A stretch of DNA of 62,347 nucleotides, taken from contig JACOEH010000026.1 of assembly GCA_024998685.1 (NCBI GenBank), forward strand, positions 1 through 62,347. The letters are read 5' to 3'. Shown here piece after piece: positions 43,486 to 53,557 of this stretch. Both the position numbers and the translations under genes were made by a program. The DNA is from Nitrospira sp. (lineage in GTDB: Bacteria > Nitrospirota > Nitrospiria > Nitrospirales > Nitrospiraceae). The stretch's first letter is position 1. Each line of letters opens with the position of its first letter. The notes below the pieces were generated by a model. That model was not told the DNA's origin and ran no database searches. It saw nothing but the letters and a program-made list of their open reading frames with translations.

Positions 43486-44235
43486 ATGAGCAAGACAGTC
43501 TCATCGCACGAGCGGAAATCATTTTCGGCCCAGGGAGTCAGACGCGAACAACTCATCAAGGAGTTTGCCCATGTCATTCGCGCGATGGCTCATCGGCTGG
43601 CCTTCCGCCTCCCGGCGTACCTGGACGCAGAGGATCTGATTTCGGTCGGCACCATCGGACTCATGGATGCCATGGACAAGTATGACCCGACCAGAGAAGC
43701 GAAGTTCAAGACGTATGCGGAGTTCAGAATCCGTGGAGCCATGCTCGATGAGATTCGCTCGATGGATTGGATCCCACGATCGGTTCATGAACGAATCGGC
43801 CTGCTCCAAAAGACTCACACGGCGCTTATGAGTCGACTGGGGCGACCGCCGCAGGATGAAGAAGTGGCGGCAGAACTGAAGATGTCCTTGGAGGAGCTGG
43901 ATGATTTCATTACGCGGGCCAGAGGGGCTGTGATGATCAGCGTGGACGATTTAAATCTTCATGAGCCGGACGGGCACAATGTGGCCAAGATGCTGGCCGA
44001 CACGCACACGCCTGATCCCCTTTCCTCTTTGGTCAACGAGCGTGAGCGTGCATCGCTCGCCGGGGCCATTCAATCGTTGCCGGAAAAAGAACGGCTCGTC
44101 CTGACGTTGTATTACTATGAGGAGCTCACGATGAAGGAAATCGGAGAGCTGCTGAAAGTCACTGAGTCACGGGTTTGCCAAATTCATACCAAGGCCATCA
44201 TCAGGCTCAAGGCGCACTTGCAAAAACCGAATTGA
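43486..44235 (+). CDS. fliA: Flagellar sigma factor FliA (sigma-28)
   Basis: 249 residues. The segments LIKEFAHVIRAMAHRLAFRLP, LDAEDLISVGTIGLMDAMDKYDP (in pieces) and FKTYAEFRIRGAMLDEIRSMDWIPRSV (in pieces) form region 2. The C-terminal TLYYYEELTMKEIGELLKVTESRVCQIHTKAI (in pieces) is region 4. It directs late flagellar transcription and is held by FlgM (56196) until hook completion. FliA-like sites with an unusual 12-base gap are seen at 44312, 56093 and 61012. Confidence 0.96.
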   Translation: MSKTVSSHERKSFSAQGVRREQLIKEFAHVIRAMAHRLAFRLPAYLDAEDLISVGTIGLMDAMDKYDPTREAKFKTYAEFRIRGAMLDEIRSMDWIPRSVHERIGLLQKTHTALMSRLGRPPQDEEVAAELKMSLEELDDFITRARGAVMISVDDLNLHEPDGHNVAKMLADTHTPDPLSSLVNERERASLAGAIQSLPEKERLVLTLYYYEELTMKEIGELLKVTESRVCQIHTKAIIRLKAHLQKPN

Positions 44236-44311
44236 TCGAATCGGCCGACTGAGTCGTCTGCTCATCTGTATTCGTCCTGATGTCATTCGCGATGTCCCGC
44301 GATTGCCTGCC

Positions 44312-44339
44312 TTCAGTTCTGAGTCCGAGAAACCGATAC
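44312..44339 (+). promoter_or_regulatory. FliA-type promoter before the GGDEF-like gene
   Basis: TTCAGTTC (44312-44319), a 12-base gap and ACCGATAC (44332-44339) resemble the consensus TAAAGTTT/GCCGATAA and closely match the site before flgM (TCAAGTTC, 12 bases, ACCGATAA). Confidence 0.5.
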
Positions 44340-44457
44340 CTCACTGGACGAGATCCCGATAAGCGCCCGGTGGATCGAAAGAGAATTCATCGCATCAGGC
44401 GGAAGGTCTCCGGTTTATTCCAAATTCAGGTCAAGTCCTCAATCAGCAATCACGGAG

Positions 44458-45300
44458 ATGCACTTGAAGGTAACTCACCTTGGGTTCTCACGATCGCGAG
44501 ACCGCTCTTTTGCATGGTGGTGTGTCTCGGCAATGGTCTGCGGCGGAAGCGTGACATGGATGCAGCAGACACCGGTCGGTTCCACGAGCGTGGCCGAAGT
44601 CACCTCCGTACAGCTGGTCGTCGGATGGATTGGTCTTTTCTTTGCTGCCGGATTCGGTGTGGCGGGCCTTTTGTGTTGGCCGTCTAGTCAGGACTTCGAG
44701 CGGTGCAAGCAGAGGAGTTCGGTCTCGGCGTATGACAGCATCACCGGCCTGCCTACACGGCGACTGTATCTTGTGTTGCTCGGGCACGCATTGAGTAGAG
44801 CCGAGGCTACCACGCGGAACGTTGCAGTCTTGGTGTGCGCTTTGGAACCGTTCCGCCTGTTGCCCACCTCTTCATCCGCTCCAAATATGACGCTGGTCAT
44901 GCGAGTGCAAGCCGCCCGCATCAAGAGCGCATTGCGGTCTCATGATGTGGTTGCGCGCTTGGATGAATACATCTTCGCCGTGATCGCCGACAATCTCGAA
45001 TCATCGGACGAGGCTCGATTAGTCGCGGAAAAAATCCAACATGCCATAGCACTTCCACTCTTGATCGAAGGCCAGGAATTGCTGATTTCCTGCCGGATTG
45101 GGGAGATCGTGGGGCCGCAAAAGGGGATCGATGCCGAGTCACTACTTGATGCCGCATCACGAGCCCTCTCGGATAGTCAAACAGCTGACGTGTCCATTGC
45201 ATTTGTGTCGGGTGCCGCAACATCATCCATCTCTCCGTCGAACCAAACCCCTACAGGCCGAATGCGCCACTATGCGGACGCGAGTCCTCATTACGAATAA
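44458..45300 (+). CDS. Membrane protein with degenerate GGDEF domain
   Basis: 280 residues. Two hydrophobic helices lie near residues 20-40 and 50-72 (VVGWIGLFFAAGFGVAGLLCW). From about residue 90 a GGDEF-type fold is recognisable: YDSITGLPTRRLYLVLLGHAL, RSHDVVARLDEYIFAVIADNL and EKIQHAI. The signature GG[DE]EF is replaced by LDEYIF (D169, E170), so both glycines needed for GTP binding are lost. It is unlikely to make cyclic di-GMP and may instead bind nucleotide or a partner. It follows fliA with a FliA-like promoter, suggesting late flagellar expression. Confidence 0.75.
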   Translation: MHLKVTHLGFSRSRDRSFAWWCVSAMVCGGSVTWMQQTPVGSTSVAEVTSVQLVVGWIGLFFAAGFGVAGLLCWPSSQDFERCKQRSSVSAYDSITGLPTRRLYLVLLGHALSRAEATTRNVAVLVCALEPFRLLPTSSSAPNMTLVMRVQAARIKSALRSHDVVARLDEYIFAVIADNLESSDEARLVAEKIQHAIALPLLIEGQELLISCRIGEIVGPQKGIDAESLLDAASRALSDSQTADVSIAFVSGAATSSISPSNQTPTGRMRHYADASPHYE

Positions 45301-45426
45301 TCATGGATCAACCCGTACCGGTTTCCTCGCCTCCCCTTGCAACCCCTAATCCGAACGAGCCCTGGGCTTTTATGAATGCGTATACAAGGTTTCATTCGCT
45401 AATGAGAAGGAGATGCAGGGTGGCAT

Positions 45427-48400
45427 ATGAACAACGGGACAACCGACGGAGCTGAATCCACGGAGGCGTCGGTCGCCGTCCAGATTCTTGCCGATCCGAC
45501 TGTCAGCTATGCTTCTTACCAGAATAACGTCCCTCTCCTCCGCAGCCTCATCATCACCAACACCACTGACGAGCCGTTACGCGACCTCGAAATCTCTATG
45601 CATTGCGAGCCTGAGTTCGCAGACGCAGTGCGCTTTCAGTTTGAGCGGCTGGATCGCAAGGAAACTAGGCGTATCGATTCGCTGGACTTGAGATTTCGGC
45701 ATCAGTATCTCGCAGAGCTGAACGAGGCGGAGCGTGGTCGCATGATCATCAGGGTCAGTTCTGCGGGAACGGAACTCGCCTGCACCGATCATGCGGTGGA
45801 CGTGTTGGCCTACGATCAATGGGGCGGTGTGCGTTCCTTGCCAGAATTGCTGGCAGCGTTTTCCCTCCCAAACAACCCTGCTGTCGATCGTTTGATCTTC
45901 CAGGCCAGTGAGTTGTTGACTAAGGTGGGAGGTGGTCGTTTGATGAACGGCTACCAGTCGAAAAACCGCGAGGATGTGTGGGCACAGATTTCAGCGTTCT
46001 ATAGTGTGATCGGGGCTTCCAGTCTGCATTACAGCGAACCACCAGCCTCATTCACCAACGACGGCCAAAAGATCCGCACGCCGGATCGGGTACTCTCTGG
46101 CGGCATCGCGACCTGCATGGACTTAGCCATGCTGTTCGCTTCTGGCCTCGAACAAGCTGGTCTCAACCCTGTTGTGTTGATCAAGAAGGGGCATGCATGG
46201 ATTGGCTGCTGGCTCATCAATACGACATTTCCGATACCGACATGCGACGACGGTCAGGCGGTGCGCAAGCGGATTGCCAGTGGCGAGCTGATTGCGTTCG
46301 AAACTACAGTACTAACCCATCGGTCAAGGCCCTCGCTGCGTGTTGCCTGTGAGCTTGGGCTAGAGCACTTACAGCAGGAAGGCGAATTTCTGTTTGCTGT
46401 CGACGTCAAACGCGCACGCATCGAACAAGTGAGGCCGTTGCCAAGCAAGACCGAATCCGTGACTGACGAAGAAGACCGGTTGCAAGGGCGCGTCGTTGAT
46501 ACGGGTGTCGAGCCGTCTCCAGCGCTGCCGCCCCTGGACGGCGAGGTGTTTCTGCTCGATGAGAATGTGCGTTCAGAAACACCGGAAGGGCGGCTCGCCC
46601 GCTGGAAGTCAAAGCTTCTAGATCTCACGTTGCGCAACCGCCTGATCAATTTCAAACCGACGAAGATCATGCTGCCGTTGCGAGTGCCGGACCCGGCCCA
46701 TTTGGAAGATGCATTGGCTGATGGGCAGGAATGGAAGTTTAGACCGTTACCGCAGATCATGCAAGGTTCGGATCCGCGAGTTGCCTCTGTTGCTGCAAAA
46801 CGTACTGGCGAGGACCCGGTTGAGACGGTCGTGAAGCAGGCAATGGGACAGAAGGAGTTGCTCGCCGCCGTGGAGTCAAAGAAGCTTGATGCTCAGCTCT
46901 ACGAAATCTACAGCACTGCACGCCTCGGACTAGAGGAAGGCGGCGCCAATACGCTCTATCTGGCGCTCGGCTTCCTGCGATGGGCTGAAGATGAGCGTGC
47001 GGAGAAGACTCATCTCGCCCCGATTCTGCTGGTGCCGGTCATGCTCACGCGTCAGTCAGTGAGGACCGGCTATGCCGTCAAACGGCACGATGACGAAACC
47101 ATTGTCAATCCGACGCTGATTCAATTGCTGCGCGAGAATTTCCAGATGACGTTGAGAGGGCTCGATCCTGTGCCGACCGATGGAAACGGTGTGGACGTGA
47201 AGAAAATCTGGCAGATCTTCCGCCTCGCGGTGAAGGAAATTCCGCGCTGGGAAGTGACTGAAGAAGTCTATCTCGGTATCTTCTCGTTCACGAAGTACCT
47301 GATGTGGAAGGATCTGCACGACCGCGAGGCACAGCTCAAGCAGAATAGGGTGGTAGAGCACCTGATAGAACGGCCGAGGGACCCAATCGGGAGCAGTGAA
47401 GACTTGTCTCCGCGAGAAGATCTCGACGAGCGTCATGCGCCGGAGAGCCTGCTTGCGCCGCTGCTTGCGGACTCTTCGCAATTGAATGCTCTCAGTCGCG
47501 CCGGTGCGGGGCACGACTTCGCGCTGGAAGGGCCACCAGGCACAGGAAAGTTGCAGACGATTACCAATCTGATCGCGCATTTTCTTGGACACGGCAAGAC
47601 GGTGCTGTTTGTCTCGGAAAAGATGGCGGCACTCGACGTGGTCGAGCGCCGCTTAAAAGCGATCGGGCTGGGGCCGTTTTGCCTGGAGCTACATTCGGCC
47701 AAGGCACGCAAGACCGAGGTTCTTGCCCAGTTGCGCTCGGCCATGGATACTGCGTGCGGCATGGAGCAGGAAAACTGGAAGCGCGAGGCGGAACGACTCG
47801 GCAGGCTGCGCGGGGCTCTGAACGACTTCGTGAGAGCGCTTCACAAACGGCATCGCAACGGGCTGACGGTGCGGGGGGCCACCGATACCGCGATTCGGCA
47901 TCGCGGCTGGAACCCCGCTCCCATGTCATGGCCGGACCCCTACACTCATGATGAAGGGATGCTGGACTGGCTGCGGGAGACGATGCGCACCATCCAGTCG
48001 GTCGCGGGCGAGCTTGGCAAGTTCAAGAATCACCCGTTGTCCCTTGTACAGCACGCCGAGTGGACGAACGCCTGAGAAGAGCGGCTGTTCAAAGGGGCGG
48101 CCGCCCTGGAGGCAGCCGCCTCTCGGCTTCAAGAGGTCGCCATCGCTATTACTCCGATGTTGGGCATTCGATTAGACGCGCCTTCGGCTGTCTTACTGGA
48201 CGCCGTCGATGGGTTGATTGACGTCTTGCTGCAGGCGCCGCATGTGCCTAAAGAATTTGCCGCTCACGGTGGAAACCCGACTGTTCGAGCCAGCATGCAG
48301 ACTGTTCGACAGCATGGAGAACGTCGGCAGGCTCATTGGCGGCGGTTATCTGGAATATTCAAGTCCGAGGTTGCAGAAGTAAACGGTGCACAGCTAGCTC

Positions 48401-50718
48401 AGGATTGGAACCTCGCATCCAAAGCTTGGTGGCCCAAGCGCTGGTTTTTGCAGCGAGCGGTGATAGGTCGTCTGGTGCCTTACACCTCCAATCAGAGACG
48501 ACCCACTGTCGAAGAAATGCCACCTCTGCTTGACACCTTGCGTCACCTGAATGATGAAGATCATGAGCTGAAAGCTGTAGAGGCGCATTGTGTTGAATTG
48601 CTGGGATGCGAATACAAGGGTCCGAACACAGATTGGGCGACGGTGCAGCGCTATGAGCAATGGGGAAGGCTTTTTGAAGAAGCGGTCGAGCGAGTTGCGA
48701 GCGTTTCCGACGAGTCTATCGCTGCTGCCATGACCGAGTCGTTGCGCAAGCTCGTAGGCGAGCAACGCAGCCTGCTTCTTCCTACGGGCACGGCTAGCGG
48801 TAGGCTGACCGCGTTCCGTGATGCCTGGCATGCATTTCGGAGTCAGATCGCGGGGGTTGCCGAGCATTCAGGTGCTGGAAAGGCCTTGTCTGGAGAGCCA
48901 ACCGTCGCCGGGTTGCCCAGTCGGGTGAGAACGATTGTCGGGGGGTGGGTCTCATCCCGGCGCTACCTGAAGTTGTGGTGTCGGTGGCGTCAGCTGCGTG
49001 GACTGGCGCTGACTGGGGGACAGGAGACCGTTGTTAGCGCATTGGAAGATGAACGGATATCCGCTGATCAGTTCTCTGACTATGCCGAATATTCCTACCA
49101 GAACTGGTGGTTGAAGGCCGTGGTTGATTGCGAACCAACCCTGCGCAATTTCGCGAACGCCGACCATGACCGGAAAATCTTGGAATTCCGGCAGACCGAT
49201 GAACGCTTCCAAAAGCTCACCGAGCAATATATTGTGGCTGTCCTAGCAGGAAAGGTCCCGCGGCGGCAGTCGAGAGAAAAACCAGACAAGGAAATGGCGC
49301 TGGTCTTGAAAGAGCTTGCGAAGCAGCGAGCACACTTGCCGGTTCGGCAACTGGTTCAACGCATTCCTAACCTGCTTCCCAAGCTTAAACCCTGCCTGCT
49401 CATGTCGCCGCTTTCGGTGGCACAATACCTGGATGCTGCGCATTCGAACTTCGACGTGGTGGTGTTCGACGAAGCGTCCCAAATTCCTGTCTGGGATGCA
49501 GTCGGCGCCATCGCGCGTGGCAAGCAACTCATCGTGGTGGGTGACCCCAAACAGCTTCCGCCCACCAACTTTTTCAATCGGGCAGACGATGCCGAAGATG
49601 ATGTCTCGGGTAACGAGGAAGATGCGCTGGTCCCGGATCTGGAAAGCATACTGGATGAATGTCTGGGTGCCGGATTGCCTACCCTGCGCCTGGAATGGCA
49701 CTACCGCAGCCGGCATGAAAGCCTGATCACGTTTTCGAACCATCGGTACTATGATTCCAGATTGATTACCTTTCCGTCTCCTATGACGAACGACCTGGCT
49801 GTGAAGTTGATCCTGGTGGACGGTCTGTACGACCGTGGCGCGACCCGTACGAATCGTGCCGAAGCCGATGCCATTGTCAAAGAAATCGTGGCGCACTTTT
49901 CAGATGAATCGCGGTGCAAACTGACAATGGGCGTGGTGACGTTTAATCAGCCTCAGCAGCGACTCATCGAGATGCTGCGGGACGAAGAATTACGCAAGCA
50001 TCCAGAGCTTGAACAGCGCATAGCGAAACATGGGTCGGAAAGGCTGTTTGTCAAAAACCTTGAGAACGTGCAGGGTGACGAGCGCGATCTCATCCTGTTC
50101 TCCGTTACGTACGGCAAAGATGCTGCGGGGAAAATGGCCATGAATTTCGGGCCGATCAACCAGGATGGCGGACAACGACGGCTGAACGTGGCAATCACCA
50201 GAGCACGGACCGGGGTGATGATCTTCAGTTCCATCCGCCCCGACGACATCGATCTATCGAAAACGCGCTCAACTGGTGTCTCCGATCTGAAAAATTACCT
50301 CGAGTTTGCGATCACAGGTCCACGGGCTCTCGTAGAGCAGGCCATCCCGACCGGTCTGGAGCCTGATAGCCCACTGGAAATCGAGATTCTCCGTGCCTTG
50401 CGCGGCAAAGGTTGGACCGTACATCCCCAAGTCGGCTGTTCCGGCTACCGGATCGACATGGCCATCGTTCATCCACACCAACAGGGAAGGTATCTTCTTG
50501 GGATCGAGTGTGATGGGGCGACATACCACTCGTTGCCCACTGCACGTGATCGAGATCGCCTGCGCCAATTCGTGCTAGAAGGTCTGGGCTGGACGCTGCA
50601 TCGCGTATGGTCTACGGACTGGTGGAACGATCCGGAGCGGGAAATCGAGAAGCTGGAACAGTCAATCAACAAACGACTGGCCACTGACTCGTCTCAACGA
50701 TCAGGCTACATAGAGTAA
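45427..50718 (+). pseudogene. Giant SF1 helicase-nuclease (DUF4011 type), split by an in-frame TGA
   Basis: One frame of 1764 codons from the ATG at 45427 to 50718 has a single internal TGA at 48073-48075 (codon 883); an ATG at 48157 would start the second half. N-terminal region: a transglutaminase-like core with C230 (GGIATCMDLAML) and H256 (KKGHAWIGCW), then a DUF4011-like segment (RWKSKLLDLTLRNRLINFKPT, in pieces) and Walker A GPPGTGKL (701-708 plus L709, where S or T is expected). Second half: Walker B DEASQIPVWDAVGA (D1348), GDPKQLPPT, WHYRSRHESLI, VQGDERDLILFSV and NVAITRARTGV, then a Vsr/PD-(D/E)XK-type nuclease with IECDG (E1694, D1696) and RVWSTDWW. Large proteins of this architecture are linked to antiphage or genome defence. 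The sequence around the stop (EWTNA-stop-EERLF) suggests Trp TGG mutated to TGA. With two lesions it is probably inactive. Confidence 0.88.
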
Positions 50719-51023
50719 CTCTCCTTGGCGCAAGACGGCGGCCGGGAACGAGGCCACGACGTGGGGCGATTGTTGGCCTGCAGACGATCGATCATCCGAC
50801 TAGGCATATTTTTCACTGAGCCTGGTAAGAATAGCCTAATAATATCCTGTCAGTGATGACGACTTCCCTCATTCCTTCTTCCATCGGTATTCAGTCTTCT
50901 TATATCTCCTAAGGAATTGACTCATTTCTGATCGTCCGTTGGTACTTATCCCACCAATAGCTCGTCGGTGCGCCTGGCACGAGGGTTGCTGTCCCTCTCT
51001 CGAAAGCAAAAGGAGTCGGCGGT
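50719..51023. other. Upstream region of flgF
   Basis: A 305-bp gap after the helicase remnant. It holds the strong sigma-54 site at 50974. I found no terminator with a U-run, no small gene and no repeat. Confidence 0.45.
50974..50990 (+). promoter_or_regulatory. Sigma-54 promoter upstream of flgF
   Basis: CTGGCACGAGGGTTGCT matches the consensus YTGGCACGRNNNTTGCW at every defined base. The GG is at 50976-50977 and the GC at 50988-50989. The start point near 51001 leaves a leader of about 23 bases with AAGGAG before flgF. Confidence 0.92.
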
Positions 51024-51794
51024 ATGAATCGAGGTATCTATCCGATCCTGTCCGGAGCGCTGGCCCATGAACACCGGATGCAGGTCTTCGCAAACAACAT
51101 GGCCAATGTGAATACGTCCGGTTTCAAGCAGGACGAGCAGGCTTTCAAAGCCATATTTCCGCGATACCATGCGGTCGTTCCCACCGGCAGCCAAACCATG
51201 GGATTGGCGCAACAGATCATGGCCAGGCCGTTTGGACCGACTGAGCGCGTGTTTGTCGCGCCGCACCAGATCAAAACCACCTTTGAACCGGGTCGCATTC
51301 GACTGACCGGCAATCCGCTGGACATTGCCATTCAAGGACGGGGATTTTTTGAAGTCCAGACGCCTCAAGGGCTTCGATACACCCGCAACAGCATGCTCTC
51401 GTTGGATAATCAACGTCGGTTGGTGACCGGACTCGGCTATCCCGTGATGGGGACGAAGGGTGAGATCAAGATTCCTCCCGGCAAATTGGAGATTACACCG
51501 CAGGGAGCCATCAAGGTGGATGATAAACCTGCGGCGACAATCAAGGTCATGGAATTTGCGGATGACGACATGCCGATGAAGTCGTCTGAAGGGCTTTTCT
51601 CTTCAGAGAAGGGCACAGTGGCCAAGGATCCTCAGATTCAGGTCGGACACATCGAAGAGTCCAACGTCAATGCTATCGGCGAGATGGTGAAAATGATTCA
51701 GGGCATGCGCAACTATGAATCGACGCAAAAACTGATTCAGACGCTTGATCATATGGCTGATGTCGCCATTCAGGACGTAGGACGGGTGCTATGA
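51024..51794 (+). CDS. flgF: Flagellar proximal rod protein FlgF
   Basis: 256 residues. The N-terminal motif VFANNMANVNTSGFKQDEQAF, the middle AIQGRGFFEVQTPQGLRYTRNS (in pieces) and the C-terminal IEESNVNAIGEMVKMIQGMRNYE (in pieces) define FlgF. It is a rod subunit exported before the hook. It heads flgF-G-A-H-I-J and lies directly behind the consensus sigma-54 promoter. Confidence 0.95.
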   Translation: MNRGIYPILSGALAHEHRMQVFANNMANVNTSGFKQDEQAFKAIFPRYHAVVPTGSQTMGLAQQIMARPFGPTERVFVAPHQIKTTFEPGRIRLTGNPLDIAIQGRGFFEVQTPQGLRYTRNSMLSLDNQRRLVTGLGYPVMGTKGEIKIPPGKLEITPQGAIKVDDKPAATIKVMEFADDDMPMKSSEGLFSSEKGTVAKDPQIQVGHIEESNVNAIGEMVKMIQGMRNYESTQKLIQTLDHMADVAIQDVGRVL

Positions 51795-51909
51795 GACGGA
51801 ATGTGTATCGCCGCCGGCCTCTAGCTGATGGCAAGGCGTGGATATCAGGTGATGTGAAATTTCTTGCTCTCAGCTATCTGCGATCAGTTCTTCAGCTCTG
51901 GAGGATTCT

Positions 51910-52701
51910 ATGATTCGTGCCATGTGGACAGCGGCGACCGGAATGACGGCTCAGCAACTCAATGTCGACACCATCGCCAATAATCTTGCCAACGTCAATA
52001 CCAACTCTTTCAAACGCAGCCGCGCTGAGTTTGCTGACTTGCTCTATCAAGTTCAACGACTTCCCGGCACGAGCGCATCCACCATCGGAGTGTTTCCAGT
52101 CGGCGTTCAGGTAGGCGCCGGGGTGCGTCCAACGACAGTGGCGAAAGAATGGCTGCAGGGCAATATGCGGCAAACGAACAACGACTTGGACCTGGCCGTC
52201 GATGGAGTCGGATTCTTTCAAGTAACTCGTCCAGATGGGACGATCATGTATACAAGAAACGGGGCATTTAAGCGCGACAATTTGGGCAATGTCGTGACCG
52301 GCGACGGCGATCTCCTGAATCCCGTGATTACGATACCCTCCGGTGCACTGAAGGTGGATATCGGTATGGATGGTACCGTCTCCGTATTGCTGCCTGGTGT
52401 CACACAGGCTTCGCAAGTGGGACAAATCCAACTGACACGGTTTGACAATCCGTCCGGCTTGGTTGCCATGGGGAACAACCTCTTTATCGACAGTTTTGCA
52501 TCAGGACCTCCGACACAAGGGACAGGGGGGTTCACTACGGGATTCGGCATGATCCAGCAGGGATTTTTGGAGAGCTCTAATGTCAACCTCGCCGAAGAGA
52601 TGGTCAGCATGATCATCGCCCAGCGAAGTTACGAAGTTAATTCCAAGACAATTCAGGCCTCCGACGAAATGATGTCCATTGCCAATAATCTCAGACGATA
52701 G
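51910..52701 (+). CDS. flgG: Flagellar distal rod protein FlgG
   Basis: 263 residues. AATGMTAQQLNVDTIANNLANVNTNSFKRS (in pieces) and the FlgG-specific segment FADLLYQVQR are present. The C-terminal QGFLESSNVNLAEEMVSMIIAQRSYEVNSK (in pieces) is intact. It forms the distal rod, upon which the hook is built. It sits 115 bases after flgF with GGAGG before the ATG. Confidence 0.97.
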   Translation: MIRAMWTAATGMTAQQLNVDTIANNLANVNTNSFKRSRAEFADLLYQVQRLPGTSASTIGVFPVGVQVGAGVRPTTVAKEWLQGNMRQTNNDLDLAVDGVGFFQVTRPDGTIMYTRNGAFKRDNLGNVVTGDGDLLNPVITIPSGALKVDIGMDGTVSVLLPGVTQASQVGQIQLTRFDNPSGLVAMGNNLFIDSFASGPPTQGTGGFTTGFGMIQQGFLESSNVNLAEEMVSMIIAQRSYEVNSKTIQASDEMMSIANNLRR

Positions 52702-52710
52702 GAGCATCTC

Positions 52711-53511
52711 ATGTCCGGATTCTTACTGATCGTGATCATGCTCCTTTTACCAGGAATCTTTGGCGTGACGACGGCAATTGCGGGGTCTAGTGTCGAGTCT
52801 CGCTCGACCTCGCCGACGTCTCGAAGTCCGATTCATCGGGCAACCGATACCGTTGTGACCCGAGCGGCTGTCAGTGAGGTCACTCCCGATTTGATTAGGA
52901 AGGCCATTCAGAAACATCTGGAGAGCGAGTGGGGAGGTAAGGTCAAGACCGTGCAGGTGACGGTCCTAGAACCTGCTGATTCGGTGATGATCTCCGGTGG
53001 GATGGTGGAGCTACAAGTTATTGACAACCCTGCTGGAGAGAGCCTAGGGCGGCGTATGTTTCACCTGGAGGCGGCGGTGCATGGGAAACCTCGGCAGACG
53101 ATCCAGGTAGTCGCCGACATTGCGGCGATGATCGACGCAGTCGTCGCCACTCGGTTTCTTAAGACTGACGAGCTGATTGATGCAGGAGACCTCAAGACCG
53201 TGGAAATGCGGGTTTATCAGATGAAGCATCCCTTTATTACAGATCGAAGCGAGGTCATAGGAAAGAGCGCCGCGCGGCCTCTTCCGCCTGATGTTCCACT
53301 GCGTCCCGCATTCGTAAAGCTTCCGGTGGTGATCAAAAAGGGTGATCGAGTCCTCATCGAAGCGAGGCGTGGGGGACTGTCGATTCGGGCCTATGGGGTG
53401 ACGAAATCGAATGGACAACTCGGGCAGACTGTCATGGTCGCCAATCTGGATTCCGGCAGAGAGCTGAGAGCTAAAGTGGTCGCTTCGAATCTCGTTGAAG
53501 TGGAATTTTAG
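52711..53511 (+). CDS. flgA: P-ring assembly chaperone FlgA
   Basis: 266 residues with an N-terminal signal peptide (FLLIVIMLLLPGIFGVTTAIA). The C-terminal SAF-like domain (LIDAGDLKTVEMRV, GKSAARPLPPDVPLRPAFV, VIKKGDRVLIEARRGGLSIRAYGVTKSNGQLGQTVMVANL in pieces) matches FlgA. It works in the periplasm to help FlgI assemble into the P ring. It starts ten bases after flgG and overlaps the upstream part of the flgH frame. Confidence 0.9.
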   Translation: MSGFLLIVIMLLLPGIFGVTTAIAGSSVESRSTSPTSRSPIHRATDTVVTRAAVSEVTPDLIRKAIQKHLESEWGGKVKTVQVTVLEPADSVMISGGMVELQVIDNPAGESLGRRMFHLEAAVHGKPRQTIQVVADIAAMIDAVVATRFLKTDELIDAGDLKTVEMRVYQMKHPFITDRSEVIGKSAARPLPPDVPLRPAFVKLPVVIKKGDRVLIEARRGGLSIRAYGVTKSNGQLGQTVMVANLDSGRELRAKVVASNLVEVEF

Positions 53512-53557
53512 CGCCGTGCTGAAAGGTTGTGGATCCCCGAAGGGTGAGGTTAATGCC

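Noticed and set aside
48073-48075. TGA read as selenocysteine in the helicase-nuclease.
   Set aside because: No redox motif surrounds the codon, no selenocysteine insertion hairpin is apparent, and Trp fits the local sequence better.
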